This document shows, piece after piece, positions 45,607-59,079 of a stretch of DNA of 64,000 nt. Positions within the stretch are counted from its first letter, which is position 1. Every line of letters starts with the position of its first letter. The DNA lies in contig NC_081831.1 in the NCBI RefSeq assembly GCF_030867095.1, positions 64,184,716 to 64,248,715 of the forward strand. Direction: 5' to 3'. The DNA comes from Alligator mississippiensis (lineage: Eukaryota > Chordata > Crocodylia > Alligatoridae). The notes below the pieces were generated by a model. The model made no database searches. It was not told the DNA's origin and saw nothing but the letters and a program-made list of their open reading frames with translations. Both the position numbers and the translations under genes were made by a program.

Positions 45607-48600
45607 AACACATCAGCCCTAACACAGCAGTCGTTCTCCCTAACGTGACTTTATTGTAAAGATGAACTCATTCGTGTTTGTGAATCATTCTGTTATCCCC
45701 AGATAAAAGTTTTTATACACAAGAACTTCAAAGTGCTACTACCTTTCCAACCTTTCATTTCTAGGCAAGCATGAGAAATATCTGTCCAATGATCTTTACA
45801 GCACAGAGGGTTACCAGGAGCTGATAACTGCTACAAATAAAATGAAACAAATGCATCTGTGTTGTGCACTTTGGCTATCTGGAGACACACACCAGTTTCC
45901 TAGGAAGTGGCAGGCAGTGATGTAAGTAGTTTTTCCAGAACGCTTGTGTTACGCATAAAATGAAAAAGAGGAGCTACAGATGTTATCCAGGTAGCCTAGG
46001 ATCTTTTTACTGGGCACTTTTCAGGGTTCTAATGTTGCTGTAGAAAACTATTTCTCCCTGCTTGCACAAAGGTAATAAGCTCACAAGATGATAACCTTAA
46101 GGAAAAAAAATAGCCATCCTGCACAATACCTACTAGGTCCGGGAAGAAGAGAATTACTTACTGGAAATATTGAACTGTGCCAATAATAGAATTCCCACTG
46201 GTTGTCTAAAGTAAAATACCAAGTTTGGCTCACAATTTAAACCATGAGATCAGTGTCACGGATTTCCTGTGCTACCATGGAGACAGAAACACAATGAGTC
46301 TGATCAATGGCTGAGTTAGAAAAAGGAACAATAACCTGAGAAGGCAAAGTGCAGTGTGTAGCGGGTAATGCTAACCCAGGGGTGACCCATTTGGGTAATT
46401 GGTACCTTTACCTTTCAGGATATAACAGGCTCCCAGCATCTTTAAGCTGCACACATGGATGCCAGGCTAATGACTATAAAAACTGGTGGAAATGTAGCCA
46501 TGAACAGGCCCAGGCTATGCTATATTTATTAATTTGGATATTTAAACTTTCCACTCTCTCTAACATCATTGCTGCAAGCAGTGACCTCATGGAAGAGTCG
46601 GCAGCTATCCAACAGTCGTAATTCAGCTTTGTTAAGGAGCAGTTGATCATTAGTGAAATGATGAGCTCATGCTTTCTGTGCAACAATGATTAGAGCTGCA
46701 TTCTGTGACAGGTTCTTCTTGATCATTAAGAAAAGCAGCCCACATATTAAAATGCCTCCCAGGCTTGCAATGATAATGACATTTAAATGCTACAGCTCTT
46801 GTAGAGCAGCAAGTCTGGAAAATGATGCAGCTTCATAACTGAACAGCACTAAGAGCTTACCTATCATTTCTAACACAGAACCTGTGGACGTGGAGAAATA
46901 TGCCACATGCAGAAACCCATCAAAGCAGAAAGGCCGTCAGGTCAAAAGAGCTTTCCACGTGCCTTCTCTGAGTGAGAGAATGAGTTTAAACCAGCAGTCT
47001 GGATCCTCTCCCCCAGCTGAAGCTGCTCACCCTTTCTTATAGTAGGTGAAACCAACTATCTCCCTTGCTCTCGGTCCCCAACCTTTGTGAGACTGTTGAG
47101 CTGGAGACTTTTCCTTTCAATAGTTATCATGTCTCACAGTCATGGGCGTTGTCTGAGTATTGACACAGCACAACACCCCAGAACAGCATCTGGGATTCTG
47201 CCTCTTTCTGCTGATATGTATTTGTCTCAACAATCTCATTAGTAAGGAGCTAGCCTTAAAAATGCTCTTCTGGAAGGTGTGACATCACACTCCATATTGA
47301 ATTTCACACACGCACGGAGACTTGGGAGGATAACTTCTCCATTCCTGAAACTCATGTTCTTTTCTAGACGAGGCAGTGTCATTCACATTTGAAAATGTCA
47401 TGCTGTGTATACAGTATCGTTTCTAATGTGACTGCCCTGTACTAATACTGCAAAAGCAATACCTACACAGATCCATTCTGAGCTTGCGTAGTTGGAACAC
47501 CAGCCTAACCAGGACAATGCCTGTGTTTCTATCCTTCTTCCCAGAACTGTCTTGCTCAAACCAGTAAAGGGCTGGGATACACCTGACTCAAGGTTTCAAG
47601 AAATATGCTCCCTCACTGCTTTTCTTTGATTTGTATAATACTTGTGAAAGCCTAGATAAAGAGGATCTAGTCCACTCATCATCTTCCTTTTACCCCCAAG
47701 TAGTCAATAAATGCTGGGACTGTCCTATTACACATTTTCAATTCTTTCACCTCACTTATTCTCCTACAAGAGAAGTTTCCACTCCTTAGGGAGGTTAGCT
47801 CCCATTGTGAGTAGTTCTTAGTGCATGGGAGTTTGCCCTGAAATCCAGTCTAAACATTATTTTTAGGGAGCACAGGAGTCAAGTGAAATTTTACTACAAA
47901 TCAGAGACTTTTAAAACTAACATATAAACTTTAAAACCCATGAAAATGTCTTCTGGAAATAGATGTAAAACAAACACCCCTCTGCTGCTGTGGTAATCCT
48001 GAACAATGCAACACTAGACTAGGGCAGGAGAACCTGAAATTAAAATGGCTGAGAAGCTGAACTGAATTGTGAAGGACAGAAAGTGCAGAGTTAGCTGGAA
48101 TAATTATATTAGCTTCATTTTACTTTCTGCATTTTTAACTTGACAGCGTCAGTTTATGTCATATCATCACTCCCAGATACCCCATGTGCTAGTTCAGCAA
48201 GCAGAGCTGCACTGGAAACACTAGCATGGCTGAAACAACCTTTAATATCCTTACCATCTATTCTCCCTCCTGGGTTCTCCATGAGAAGCACCTCCTAGGG
48301 ACTAGTACAGCCAGAATGGAGTCTTCAAATGAAAGAAAAAATGCTTTACTCCCAGTTGGCCTCCCATTACTCTAAGGCCCAGCACACCTTCTCACCATCT
48401 TCCGCTCACTACTAGAATAGTGCTGTTTTCTCGATGGTGGAGATACAGACAGACCTCTGAAACTCCATTTGCAACACATGAAACAAAGCCCAGTGAAAGC
48501 GCTGCTGCTCAAAATACTTTGCTTACCCACCCCCTTCCTTTCAGTGTTTCTGTCTGTCCTTCCTTTTTACTGACAGTGCCTAGACTATCATTTCTTAGCA

Positions 48601-51600
48601 GTTTGCCTATTCTCAGGGCCCTCCATGCACTCTAAGATGAATCTAACCAGAATTGTTGCCTGCTAAGTCCTGACTCATTTTCAGTGCCAAGATGGTTCAG
48701 TTGATTCTGTACACGAGAAAGTTTTCTGGAGTTGGGCTTGCCTGGAGAAGAGGCATAGCTCCCTATACAAGTGTCCTGCTTACCGGCAAATGGGTTGTTA
48801 GGGTGTGGTTGGGTGGAAGGACACAGAGGTTGTCAGGAATACTGGAGCCCTGGTGAAATATTCATGGGGGGGGGCTGTGTGTGGGAGCAGGAGGTTAATT
48901 TGGGAATTATAAGGGCATGAGAAGCAACGGGATACAGTGAGTGAGACGCAGAAAATAAGTGCAGGAAAATGCAAAAACACAAGGGAAACTGGAGAAGGAA
49001 CCAAGGGATAGTGTGGGCCTTGGGGGAATTGAGCTAGGTGGGCTGGGAGAACCCTGGGTTAGTGGAAGATAAGGGAAACTTCTCTAAGCAGCCTTAGGAA
49101 AGGCCACACTTTTATACGTACTTCTTTAAAACTAGGTTTGGACCTTTAAGCATTTGTGCATACTTTGGAGGATGGATAATTTCCCTTTAAAGCATCAAAA
49201 CCCAGAAAACAAGTCTTTGTGCCAAAAATAATTACCTTAGACTAACTCATGATTTTTAACTCTTTTCATAGGGAGGGCTCAGCTTGTGGTTTTGGATGAT
49301 TTGGAGCTGGTAACAGGTACAATAATAAACAACATGTAAAGACCCAGAACTGTCATGTGGACCACAAATCAAGGAGTCTCAGCAAAACAACAAAGACTAT
49401 TTTCATCACTCCGTGCTATATATTTATAACAAATACACAAATCAGTCAAGGCTTGTCCCTTTAGAAATATATTTAGGTTCCAGCAGTCATGAAAATAACT
49501 CTCAAACATGTGCCATTACATAGATTATATCAATTTGACCTTTCATTCCCCACAGTGACACGGTTCAAAGGGTAAATATTTAACATCCCTCCTGACAAAG
49601 AAGTTTTTTCCAAGTGTTTCCTCCTCTTAATCCTTTAGTTTCTGTCCTGATCATTTTAAATGTGCTACAGTTTGCTTATCTGATTGCAATATATGCTTTA
49701 CAATAAAAATACGTCATTTTACATATTGTGTGTTGCCTAGGTCCTTGATGTAAGTTTTGAGTTTTCAAAGTGTGCCCTGCTTTACTGAGCAAATAACAGC
49801 AGAGCTCTCCCATGATGCCTATAATACTGACTGGTGAACAGAACTGCTTTTCTTTTATTTTCAGAGGGTAAGTGATGTATTGGTATATGTTCCTGCCCCC
49901 TTTTGGCTGGAGTCAGAAGAACTGATACAGATTCTCCATAGCCAAAGGAGGCTGTCCTTGAACTCAGGTGTTAAGAGCTAGTTATACTGTAGTAGGAAAA
50001 TGCTCCTTCCTTGTTGCCATGCAGTTCTACCCCGAGATAACCATGTCAAAAGTAGCTAAGCCACGGTCAGTGAAATTACTTTTGATTTACACTGGTTTCA
50101 TTTTGAGCAGACACTGGCCTATAAACATCTTTAGTTGCTTTAAATACATCATATATCAATATTCCCTGAAATACCAAATGACCTGAGATGTATCTATGAA
50201 TACAGATTGTTCCTCCCCCACATCATAAAGATGCATAAGTCTATTTATTGATAGCCCAGTCTGCACTCTAGTCATGAGGCCATCAGATTTTTTCTTTCTG
50301 GTGTTGGCTATGGCTTCTTTTTGGAATATGGCCCCGTTCCTATGCATAGCTGATTTTAAATATGGAGGGTTAGGAATCAAGCTGGCCTAGTTTTGTTATA
50401 TTTCTTTTTTTCATTGTCTCAGTTTTTACCCATTCTCAACAATACTCTGTGGGAATGGCCCTGCACTGAAAGCTGAATTAAGCCTGTTTTCTTCCAAGTG
50501 GGCTGAGGTCAGCTGTTCAATGTGTAATTAATGAAGATGCTTTCACACATCTCTGTGAACTTCTTTTCTTAGCAAGGGTAAAGTTACAGTTGTGTGGTGA
50601 TGGTCATTTCAGGTTATGATTAGTACTCATGGGTTCTCAGTGCCTGATTCATTTAGACAGAGTCTTGATTGACTTTGCCTTTATTTAAAGGCACAGTAGA
50701 AAAAATTGCTTTCTTTCTCCTGGCATCTGTTCTGCAGCCTGTGATAGAGTATCTGTATAGCTCATTATGTGCTGGTGTCCTGATTCCTTCCCAGGTGTAT
50801 ATCAGTCGGGCATGCCAGTTGGTTTTTTTTTACCAAAAACGTACTTGAAAAACAGAAATGGGACCCAGATCTGAAGTTTGGATTTAAGGCTGAATTTGCC
50901 AAAAGTCCACAACTTTTGGATCCAGTGATTTGGTTTGTCCCCACTGTAGAAAAAATGGCCAGCCATGAAGTCTGTCTCTGGATATTGACTTTTCAGATTT
51001 CAGGACCTGGTTCACAATTCACTTCTCAGAACCTCACTTTTTGGTTCTTGGCCTTTTACACTTGAAGTCATGAACTCCAGAGACGCAGCAGTCCTGAGAG
51101 AAGACTCATCATTGCAAACCAGTCCCAGGAGACCATTCCTTAATTTTTGTTATTAGTGCACTTTGATCTGACCTCGTATTCATCTTTTCTGTGGAACATT
51201 ACTGGGCCCTGAGCTCTGTAGTCCTGCATCCAGCCAGAGAAACCTGGCAATGTCCAGGATGTAGTTTTCTAATAAATTAAATCTGTTCCCTGTTGCCCAG
51301 GACACTTTGTGGTGTGCTCAAAAGTCCATTCCCAACACAACCGCTCCTGAAGATGACAATCAGCCTGAATCTAATGAAAGATATAATAGTCAGTTCACTA
51401 AGCCAAAGGATAGTGTTTCAGCTGAGCCAATACACAGACTCTGCCACACAGCCACTGAACAACATGGCTATTTTAAACCAGCTTTTAAATAAATGCATGA
51501 CATGGCATATGAAAAGAAAAACCCATCAAGGAGAAAATACTATAAAGCAGTAAAAAAGACTACTGCATTTAGTGCTTAATGAGGGCAACAAAAACATGAC

Positions 51601-51804
51601 CTGCTAATGGTAATCAGATGAATAGCAGCAGTCTCTCCAGTGATCTTAGGAACCATCTCCATTCGGATTTTGATTATGTTGCTTTAGGAAGGCAGCTGTT
51701 GCTTTGCAGTTGTGATAATCCAGCTGCAACTGTATATTTATTCAGTTCCCTTTTTACTATTTAAATAGACTAGCTTTTTACTTTGACTGTCTCAAGAGAC
51801 AGAG
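45607..51804. other. No recognisable feature (6.2 kb)
   Basis: A long stretch without exon, RNA gene or bounded mobile element that I can support. Short frames (for example 46349-46621) have no family motif. A G-run lies near 48867-48875. Confidence 0.35.
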
Positions 51805-51905
51805 CTGAGAGCAGTCAGTGAGGAGTCAGAAATCTGGGACTCTATTCCTAGATTTGCTACTCATTTGCTCAGTGACCCTAAACTAATCCCTTCACCATTT
51901 TTTGA
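51805..51905 (+). repeat. MIR SINE fragment
   Basis: 'gaggagtcagaaatctggga', 'ctctattcctagatttgcta' and 'tgctcagtgaccctaaacta' match MIR in order. Confidence 0.65.
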
Positions 51906-52369
51906 ATTTTTAAATTTAGTTTTCAAGCTTTTGCTTTTTGGAGCAAAAACAGAGGGTTTGTTGTTTTTTTATTTTTTTATTTTTTTTGGTGGGGGTGGGT
52001 GGTTAGCTTAAGATCAGGGCATTAGTTCCAATGCTTCAAAAAGACCAACGGATTGATGCTCCTCTTACTTTTATAAGTGGACATCTAAAGCTAATAAGTC
52101 AATGAAGTTATCCCCAGAAAAATCCTATGCAAGAAGAAAATCATTCATACTATCAAGCCAAAAAGTATTAAGAGCCATGAGCAATGAATGTCATGGTCAA
52201 CCTGAATTAAATTACTATTTTAAAGTGTGCACTGCTCCTGGGAAACTTTGGGCTGGAGACTTTTGGCTTTAAAAATTCCACCCCCGCCCCCTCCAGTGTT
52301 TCATGGCATAAAACTGCCTTAAGGAATTACGTGATCTAAATTACCATTATATCAGAGCATTTCACCTTT
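51906..52369. other. No clear feature; T-rich tract
   Basis: A T-rich run with G-rich continuation at 51959-52001. Otherwise nothing assignable. Confidence 0.4.
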
Positions 52370-52555
52370 TTAATGCGTTTAGCTTTATATCACCCCACTA
52401 ATGGAGGAAGTACAATTGCCCATTTTACAGATGAGGAATTGAGGCCTGGGAAGAGTAACTCACCTGCCCGAAGCCACACAGTACATTTGTGACAGAATAG
52501 AAAATTAAACCCAGGGTCCAAATACACACCCTTGCCCTTAGACCATTATTTTTTT
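52370..52555 (+). repeat. MIR SINE fragment
   Basis: 'cccattttacagatgaggaa' and 'ttgaggcctgggaagagtaa' followed by 'cccgaagccacacagtacat' is a clear MIR right half. Confidence 0.85.
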
Positions 52556-55149
52556 TTCTAAAGTTACTGGACTTTGGGAGAAAGAGGCGGTAAAGAAGGC
52601 CCAACCATGATAACCCTGCCTGAGAAAGATGCTAATTGTGCAAGGCTCGTAGTTCCTATGGTGACATTCTACACCATGCCTAAAAACAGAAATAGAGTCT
52701 CATGGTCGCAGTCCCTTGATACACGGGGCGCAATCTTCCAGTACACAGCAGAATCATCGGTGAGTCCATAAATGACTAAAGAGGCCAAACTGAGATCTGG
52801 ATGTTGACTGCAGACGTGGCAAATACTTCCCAGAGGAAGGAGTAGATCCTGGTGGTGTCAGGTCACAGTCTTTTGCCTTTGTCTCTCTCACCTATCCACT
52901 TTCATAACGGAGCAAGTTTGCTCAAAATGAGCAATGCCTTGTCATATAACACAGCGCTTTAAGGGATAATTCAGTGCTTGAGTCTCCCAGGTACTGCATT
53001 GCTTCAAATTGGCCTTCAAGGTGTCCTCGAATCTCATTTTTTGCCCAACTCTAGAATGGAGACCATCAGTGAAGACGTACACTGTATAAGAAATAGTTTC
53101 TAGTTGACTCTATGAGACTGCTGGGGCTAATAGCAGTACATCGTATCATGGTTTACAACTATCTAGATTACTGCAAGTCAGATACTTGTCCTGTGGTGTA
53201 AACACACAATCAATAACAATAAGGATACTTCATCTTTTTGGCTTTGCAAGTGTCATCCAAAGTGACACACCCATCCCCACACAGTGACACAGTGCCAGAA
53301 TCAGGATTTTTGCTCAAAACCACATGCCCATCTCACCAGACCATGGCATCTTTCAGTCATCACTGGTGGAATGCAAACATAAGCCCTCAGGATAGATAAT
53401 GCCAATGAATATTCTTGCAGGTCAACTGGCTTCTTTCACAGCACTTTGTTTAAACAAATGCCTGGTTTCCCTCTGCAGAAACATCCTTCTTTGGGAACGT
53501 GAAGAACCAGAGGTAAAATTAAAAAGTATCTTGTTTTTCACAAAGTGAATAAGGACATGATAAAAAAAGAAGCAGCCCTGAATGGCTCTTTTCTTCACAC
53601 TCCTTATTTGTTGAACTTAGAGGGAGGTGCCCTGGATTAGATACTCAGTGTCCAAATTGGGTCCAAATTGGGTAGCTCACATAGTAGATTCAGACAACCT
53701 CCTGCGGAGAGGTATATTAATTGCATAGAGCACATGACATATCTGGGGCGTAGGTTTTGATATGGAAGGATTTGCTGATACCAGCTGGAACTCTGAATAA
53801 TATCAGAAAACCTCCCAAGCAGTAATATTTCATTTTCCAAAGACATATAATTCATTTCTTAATACCTTGTAGCAGGAAATGGGTCTAAATGACATAGCAC
53901 AGCCCTTCCCCCTGCAGTGGGGTCTCTCTCCAGATACACACAAAATGGGTATGCTACCCTCTCAGTAATGGGAAACCACAACACAAGAGAGAATTATAAA
54001 GCAAAAAACACCATGGAAAATAGCTTGCAAATCTCATAATTTTTTGTCTACAAGTGGTGCATTAGAAAACATAGTTCTTTTGGCAATGAGGAGGTTGAGT
54101 ATTAGGTTCATGTGAGTTTTTCCTGTGTTCCTTTATTTTTTGCAGGTATTTTAAAGTCTAAATAACAACAAACGAAATTTAACTGTCGGTAAATGGTTTT
54201 TTTAAGCTTCTTGGAATTCCCTGTTTGACTTTACATGCACACCCCTGGTGTAAAAATGATATTCCTGGAACCCTCCTATATTCTATTTTCATTTAGTATG
54301 AGTTACTGAAGGCCACTGAATAAAAGGAAATACTGTGTGTGATTCATACTGATGAAATGAGACATCAGCAAAATACTTTTGTCTTTATGTAAAATAGGAC
54401 TTGTTTTCTAGCGCTTGTCCCCAACAGGGGTTTTTTTTTCTAATTTTAAACAAATAGCACAACTGTCCACATGAATTCTTCAGACTACCAGTCAAAGGCA
54501 TGACTCAGTACCAAACAGAACAGGAACTTGTCAAGTCACGCTAACATTTGAGAGGTTTGCTGAAAAAGCACTGGACTTCACATATGAATAATCAAAGGCT
54601 ATGAAAAAGCAAGCATGGTGCATCACAGAATTGTTTTGACAATTGCAGTTTACTTTTATTTATTGAAGATAAATCTGCATGTATTTCATAAATGCACAAA
54701 TAGTATGTTTTCAAAAAATAGTCACAGCTATACATCAAACTAGACACTTAGGCTGCAGTCTAAACCACAGTTTTATATGTGACATATCACTGCACCATTT
54801 GCACAAACAAATGTAGGCACCTCAAAGGGGAGGGAAAGTGGGCCTTCACCTTTGAAAACATAAATCCTGAATTCCTACATTCTCCGTAGAGCCCTAAATC
54901 CACTCCAAGCTGACGCTGAATTTGAACTAGTTTGCAGGCAACTGTTGACTCCATAATGCATTATAGTGTCTGTCACTGCCTTAATTTGTGTTCATCATAA
55001 TAGGGGCACATGACTGGTGCGTACCAGTCTTAATCATATTAAATGTGCTGGAAGGGTTGTATAATCCTTCCACAGGGAGACTGAAGAGCCCAACCCAGAT
55101 CCAAAATTTGCACCCCAGGCCAATTCTTACAGATAAGAAGTAAATATTC
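52556..55149. other. No recognisable feature
   Basis: 2.6 kb without assignable content. Confidence 0.35.
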
Positions 55150-55610
55150 AAGCATCTGATTTTTCTTTGTCAAGACCAGTTTTATATCAAAAACAGGGTT
55201 TTTGGCTGAAACTTTTTTTCATTAAAAGTATCTGCTTTCCACTGAAAAATTCTACTTTGGATTTTAAAAACAAACGCCAAAAAAAAAAAGTTTTGATTCA
55301 GAAATACCAGTGCAGTACCGTTATTCAGTTGCCTTGCTTCGTTTCCACCTCTGGAGCTGACTCCCCAGTGAACTTGGTCGGCCAGGATGCATCCCAGCTG
55401 GGTTCTTGCGTGATGCAGCACTGCAGCTCAACAAGAAGGAAGATCATTGTGCATTATGGGAGTTGTGGTTCAGTCAAGGACCCCAGCCAATAATGGAGAA
55501 TAGGTGTAAGGTACTCAAACTACACTTCCCCTGAGCACCACAGCAATGTCATCTTTAGATATTTTGCTGAAAATTATTAATTTCCCGCAGGAAATTTTTC
55601 CAGCCTCCTC
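55150..55610. mobile_element. hAT-like element (tentative)
   Basis: An AT-rich left arm ('tttggctgaaactttttttc') leads into a conserved interior 'gtgcattatgggagttgtgg' and 'caaggaccccagccaataat', motifs I recognise from a widespread reptilian hAT repeat. The right edge 'caggaaatttttccagcctc' is also typical. Ends and duplication are not resolved. Confidence 0.45.
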
Positions 55611-56454
55611 AGTATTCATTCCTTGTCTAAAACACATCTGGTAGAGATGCTGTAATGCATATGCCAACAGTAAAATTAGGCCTGGAAGGACAAATACCAC
55701 ATAACATATCGGCACTATTGGCACACAAAAAAATACTGAATTCACTTGATATTTGTTCCCTTTCCTTTTGTGTTCATTTATTCTGAATATTCTAGCAGGC
55801 AAGTTTATCAGCAAGAATGCTTGTGAAAACAGTGATGCTTAGTGAATATGTTAAGCAGCAAATTTTTAACTTGTAGCCACACACATTTGTGATGGAGTCT
55901 AAAAGTTACACACCTTTAGTTAGGGGACAGAAACAGTAGCATGTGGCTTAGGTGCATAATCAAAATTATCATGGAAGTTGAATAAGGAATGGGGTAAAGG
56001 ACCACTAAGAATTATTCATTACAATTATGAATAATTTAAAAAAAATTGTATATTTGGGAAAATTTTAAGTTACTGAAACATAATCTATAGGCAGATAGAA
56101 GAAGCTAAATTAACTAATTTACTTGCTCAATTTTGATTATATTACTACTTGAAGTAAAGTAAATATTTTGAGAAAATATTAATTGTTTCCTATTTCCTAG
56201 CCTCATCTTAGGTTTGGCTATGAAATTGAATGTCTGAATATTTCAGAATGTATTTGCTGAGAAATGAGGCACTGAAGATGCCTCTAAAATGACTAATCTT
56301 ATGACAATTAAATATTATTCCATGAACTGAAGGAATAATTTAATGAAATACAGTATATTTGAGGGGGACATTTCAAAAGTGTCTGTTTCTCTAATCTCAT
56401 CTTTTATCAAATCAATTTTATATTCCACATTATCCTTTTGTCATTGGCAACTTG
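55611..56454. other. No recognisable feature; AT-rich
   Basis: Nothing assignable. Confidence 0.4.
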
Positions 56455-56490
56455 TTGGGGGGGGGGGATAAGGGGGAGCACCCCCCCACC
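56455..56490. repeat. G-tract and C-tract inverted pair
   Basis: A run of about 13 G, then GATAAGGGGGAGCA, then 7 C. It can form a G:C hairpin or a G-quadruplex. It lies just upstream of the CR1 5' boundary. Confidence 0.8.
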
Positions 56491-56539
56491 TCAATTTAAT
56501 GTTCATTGATTTTATTCATAAACATAAATGAGGTTGTAG

Positions 56540-58297
56540 GGAAAGGGACTCAGTGGTGAGGGTCTGCTAAAGACCTCCACACCAAGAAAAAAAGCTAGAC
56601 TTGGAATTCTTGAGGCAGCTCTCAGAGGCCGTACAGTCTAGGGATGTGGTTGTCATGGGGGACCTAAACTACCCTGACATCTGCTGGGAGGAGCAGTCAG
56701 CCAAATCCAACCGTTCACCAGGTTCTTAACATGCATGCAGGACCTTCACCTAATGCAGGAGGTATACAGTCCCACTAAGGGGAATGCCTTACTGGACTTG
56801 GTCTTGGCCACAGGGGAGGACCTGGTAGGGGAGCTGCACAGATTTGTGGTCACCTTGGGGACAGTGACCACCAATCAATCAAATTCACCTTACGGCGTAG
56901 TGTGGGTCAGATAACTAGTAGGGTGGAAGTGCTTGACTTTAAGAAGGCTAACTTCATTGTGCTCAGAAGTCTAGTCAACAACGTACTGCAAAAGAACCGT
57001 ATTTGCAAGATGGGAGTCCAGGAAGGGTGGTCATTTCTAAAGGAAGCGATCCTTCAGGCACAGTGGGAAACTATCCCAGTACGAGGGAAAAGGGGGAAAG
57101 GAGCCAAAAAACTTCCTTGGCTAAACAGAGCAATCCAGGGGAGCCTAAGGGCAAAAAGGAAGGCATATAGGCATTAGAAGTAGGGGGAAGCTACCAAGCA
57201 GGAGTATACCTACTTGGCCCACACATGCAGGGAGGCAATTAGAAAGGCCAAAGCAACTACGGAGCTGAAGCTAGCAACACAAATTAAAGACAACAAGAAG
57301 TCTTTTTTTAGGTATGTAGGGAATAAAAGGAAGGCACAGGGCAGCATAGGACCCCTACTGAACAAGAAGGAGCAATTAGTGACAGAGAGGGAGGACAAGG
57401 CTGAGCTATTCAATGAGTTTGTTGCCTTGGTGTTCCTGAACAGGGCTCAAGATAAGTCTCCTAATGGGTTCGTAGATAGGCATCAAAGGGACACCAGCCC
57501 ACCAACTGTTGATGCTGACTCGGTGCAGTTACTTGGATGGACTCAATGTGTTCAAGTCGGCAGACCGAGATGAGTTCCATCAGAGAGTACTGAAGGAATT
57601 GGCTGATGCCATAGCAGAATCACTGGCACAGCTGTTTGAGCACTTGAAGCGCTTGGGTCAGGTCCCAGAGGACTGGAAAAGGGCCAATGTGGTCCCTATT
57701 TTCAAGAAGGGGAGGAAGGAGAATCCGTGTAATTATAGGCCAGTCAGTCTCACCTCCATCCTTGGAAAGGTCTTTGAAAAGATTATTAAAGATCATATTT
57801 GTGGGAGTCCAGAGGGAAAAATAATGCAGCAGGGAAACCAGCATGGATTCGTAGCAGGTAGATCATGCCTGACCAATCTGGTTTCATTTAATGACAGGGT
57901 CACAAAAAGCTTAGATGCAGGAGTAGAGGTGGATGTTGTTTTCTTGGACGTTAGCAAGGCTTTCGATATGATATCTCATCCTATTCTTATAAATAAATTA
58001 AGAGGCTGTGACATAGATGTCTACACTGTCCGGTTGGTGGCAAATTGGCTTAGCGGTTGCACCCAGAGAGTGGTAGTAGACAGGTCGAAATTGAACTGGA
58101 AGGATGTGGGTAGTGGGGTCCCACAGGGCTCGGTCCTTGGGCCTGTACTCTTCAATATCTTCATCAGTGACTTGCATGTGGGTGTGAAGTGTATTCTATT
58201 CAAGTTTGTGGATGATACTGTATTGTGGGGTGAAGTGCACACTCCGGAGGGTAGAGAACGATTGCAGGCAGACCTGGATTCCTATGGGGACTTTTAG
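56540..58297 (+). mobile_element. CR1 LINE lacking its 3' end, plus strand
   Basis: The copy starts in the endonuclease domain: a segment reading GDLNYPDICW is at about 56662-56691, and LDLVLATGEDLVGEL at about 56791-56835, both family hallmarks. It continues through the linker (56902-57573) and reverse transcriptase (57509-58297). It stops just after the catalytic core. The C-terminal reverse-transcriptase region and the whole CR1 3' UTR are absent and replaced at about 58290 by unrelated sequence. Frameshifts separate the endonuclease, linker and reverse-transcriptase parts. Confidence 0.88.
57509..58297 (+). pseudogene. CR1 reverse-transcriptase core, long open fragment
   Basis: A 262-codon open stretch contains, in order: NYRPVSLTS (residues about 75-83), QHGFVAGRSC (111-120), motif A FLDVSKAFD (145-153), motif [15 protein letters not shown] (203-216) and the catalytic core FVDD (233-236, family form FADD). 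It would copy LINE RNA into DNA at a nicked target. The frame runs on past 58290 into non-CR1 sequence and then stops, so the thumb is missing. The first Met is not the native start; the linker lies upstream in another frame. Confidence 0.85.
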
Positions 58298-58570
58298 GCA
58301 CCAGGTCTACCCCATGCATTCCTATGGGCAGACAGCCTTCATGGCATGGAGCCAATCTTGGCACACGTCCCCAGAGGAGCAGAGACAGTCTGGGTCATCA
58401 GGGACCAATCTCTGGAGAGTCTGGACCAGCCCTGCATCATGAGGGCAGGGGCCAAGCTCTGGAAATCCTGGACCAACTCCTGTGCCTCTGGGGCAGCAGC
58501 CAAGCTCTGGCAGTGCATGATGAGTGGACATATTCTGTGAAAGCCACTGGGTCCCCTGCCACCCACAGCC
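58298..58570. other. Unassigned segment after the CR1 break
   Basis: GC-richer sequence with internal recurrences such as 'ggggccaagctctgg' / 'gcagccaagctctgg' and 'ctggaccag' / 'ctggaccaac'. Possibly an unclassified repeat that joined or invaded the CR1. Confidence 0.4.
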
Positions 58571-58690
58571 ACTGGAGCACACACAACCCCCCACCTCATA
58601 CACACATACCCCCACACCCACACACCCAGCCCCACCACACATCTCCTTCCCCCTCTACACACACCCTTCTCCACACACCTACTCCTTGCC
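58571..58690. repeat. CA/CCCA-rich low-complexity tract
   Basis: Degenerate 'cacaccc', 'cccaca' units over about 120 bp. Open frames across it on both strands are artefacts. Confidence 0.8.
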
Positions 58691-59071
58691 CATGTATTAA
58701 GACAACTTGTTAAGATTTTTAAGGTACGTAAATCATGGTCACCATTTTCTTCATGTGTAGCTCTTTTAGAACAGTCTCTATCTGCTATTACATGCATAGT
58801 ATCATAAAACATGACATTAAAAATAGCTCTAGAATAGAAATCAAAACTCTTTTGTCTCTTGAATACCTGCCCTGACCCCTGCTGCATACCACCAGGACCT
58901 TTAAATTGTGCCCCACCACTATTGACAGTCACCAGTTGCCTATGTCTCTTGGGATGCTGAAAGTTCATCCTTTTAACTCTTGTAAACTTTAGTCAGCAAG
59001 CAGTCTTGAAGAGTACTACTGGCTCTGCTTTTTGATCAAGTGGCAGCATCTGAGACATATATAATTGCATG
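58691..59071. other. No recognisable feature
   Basis: Nothing assignable. Confidence 0.4.
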
Positions 59072-59079
59072 AACTAGAG

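Noticed and set aside
58339-58968. 209-codon minus-strand open frame
   Set aside because: It spans the CA/CCCA low-complexity tract and the unassigned segment after the CR1 break; composition artefact.
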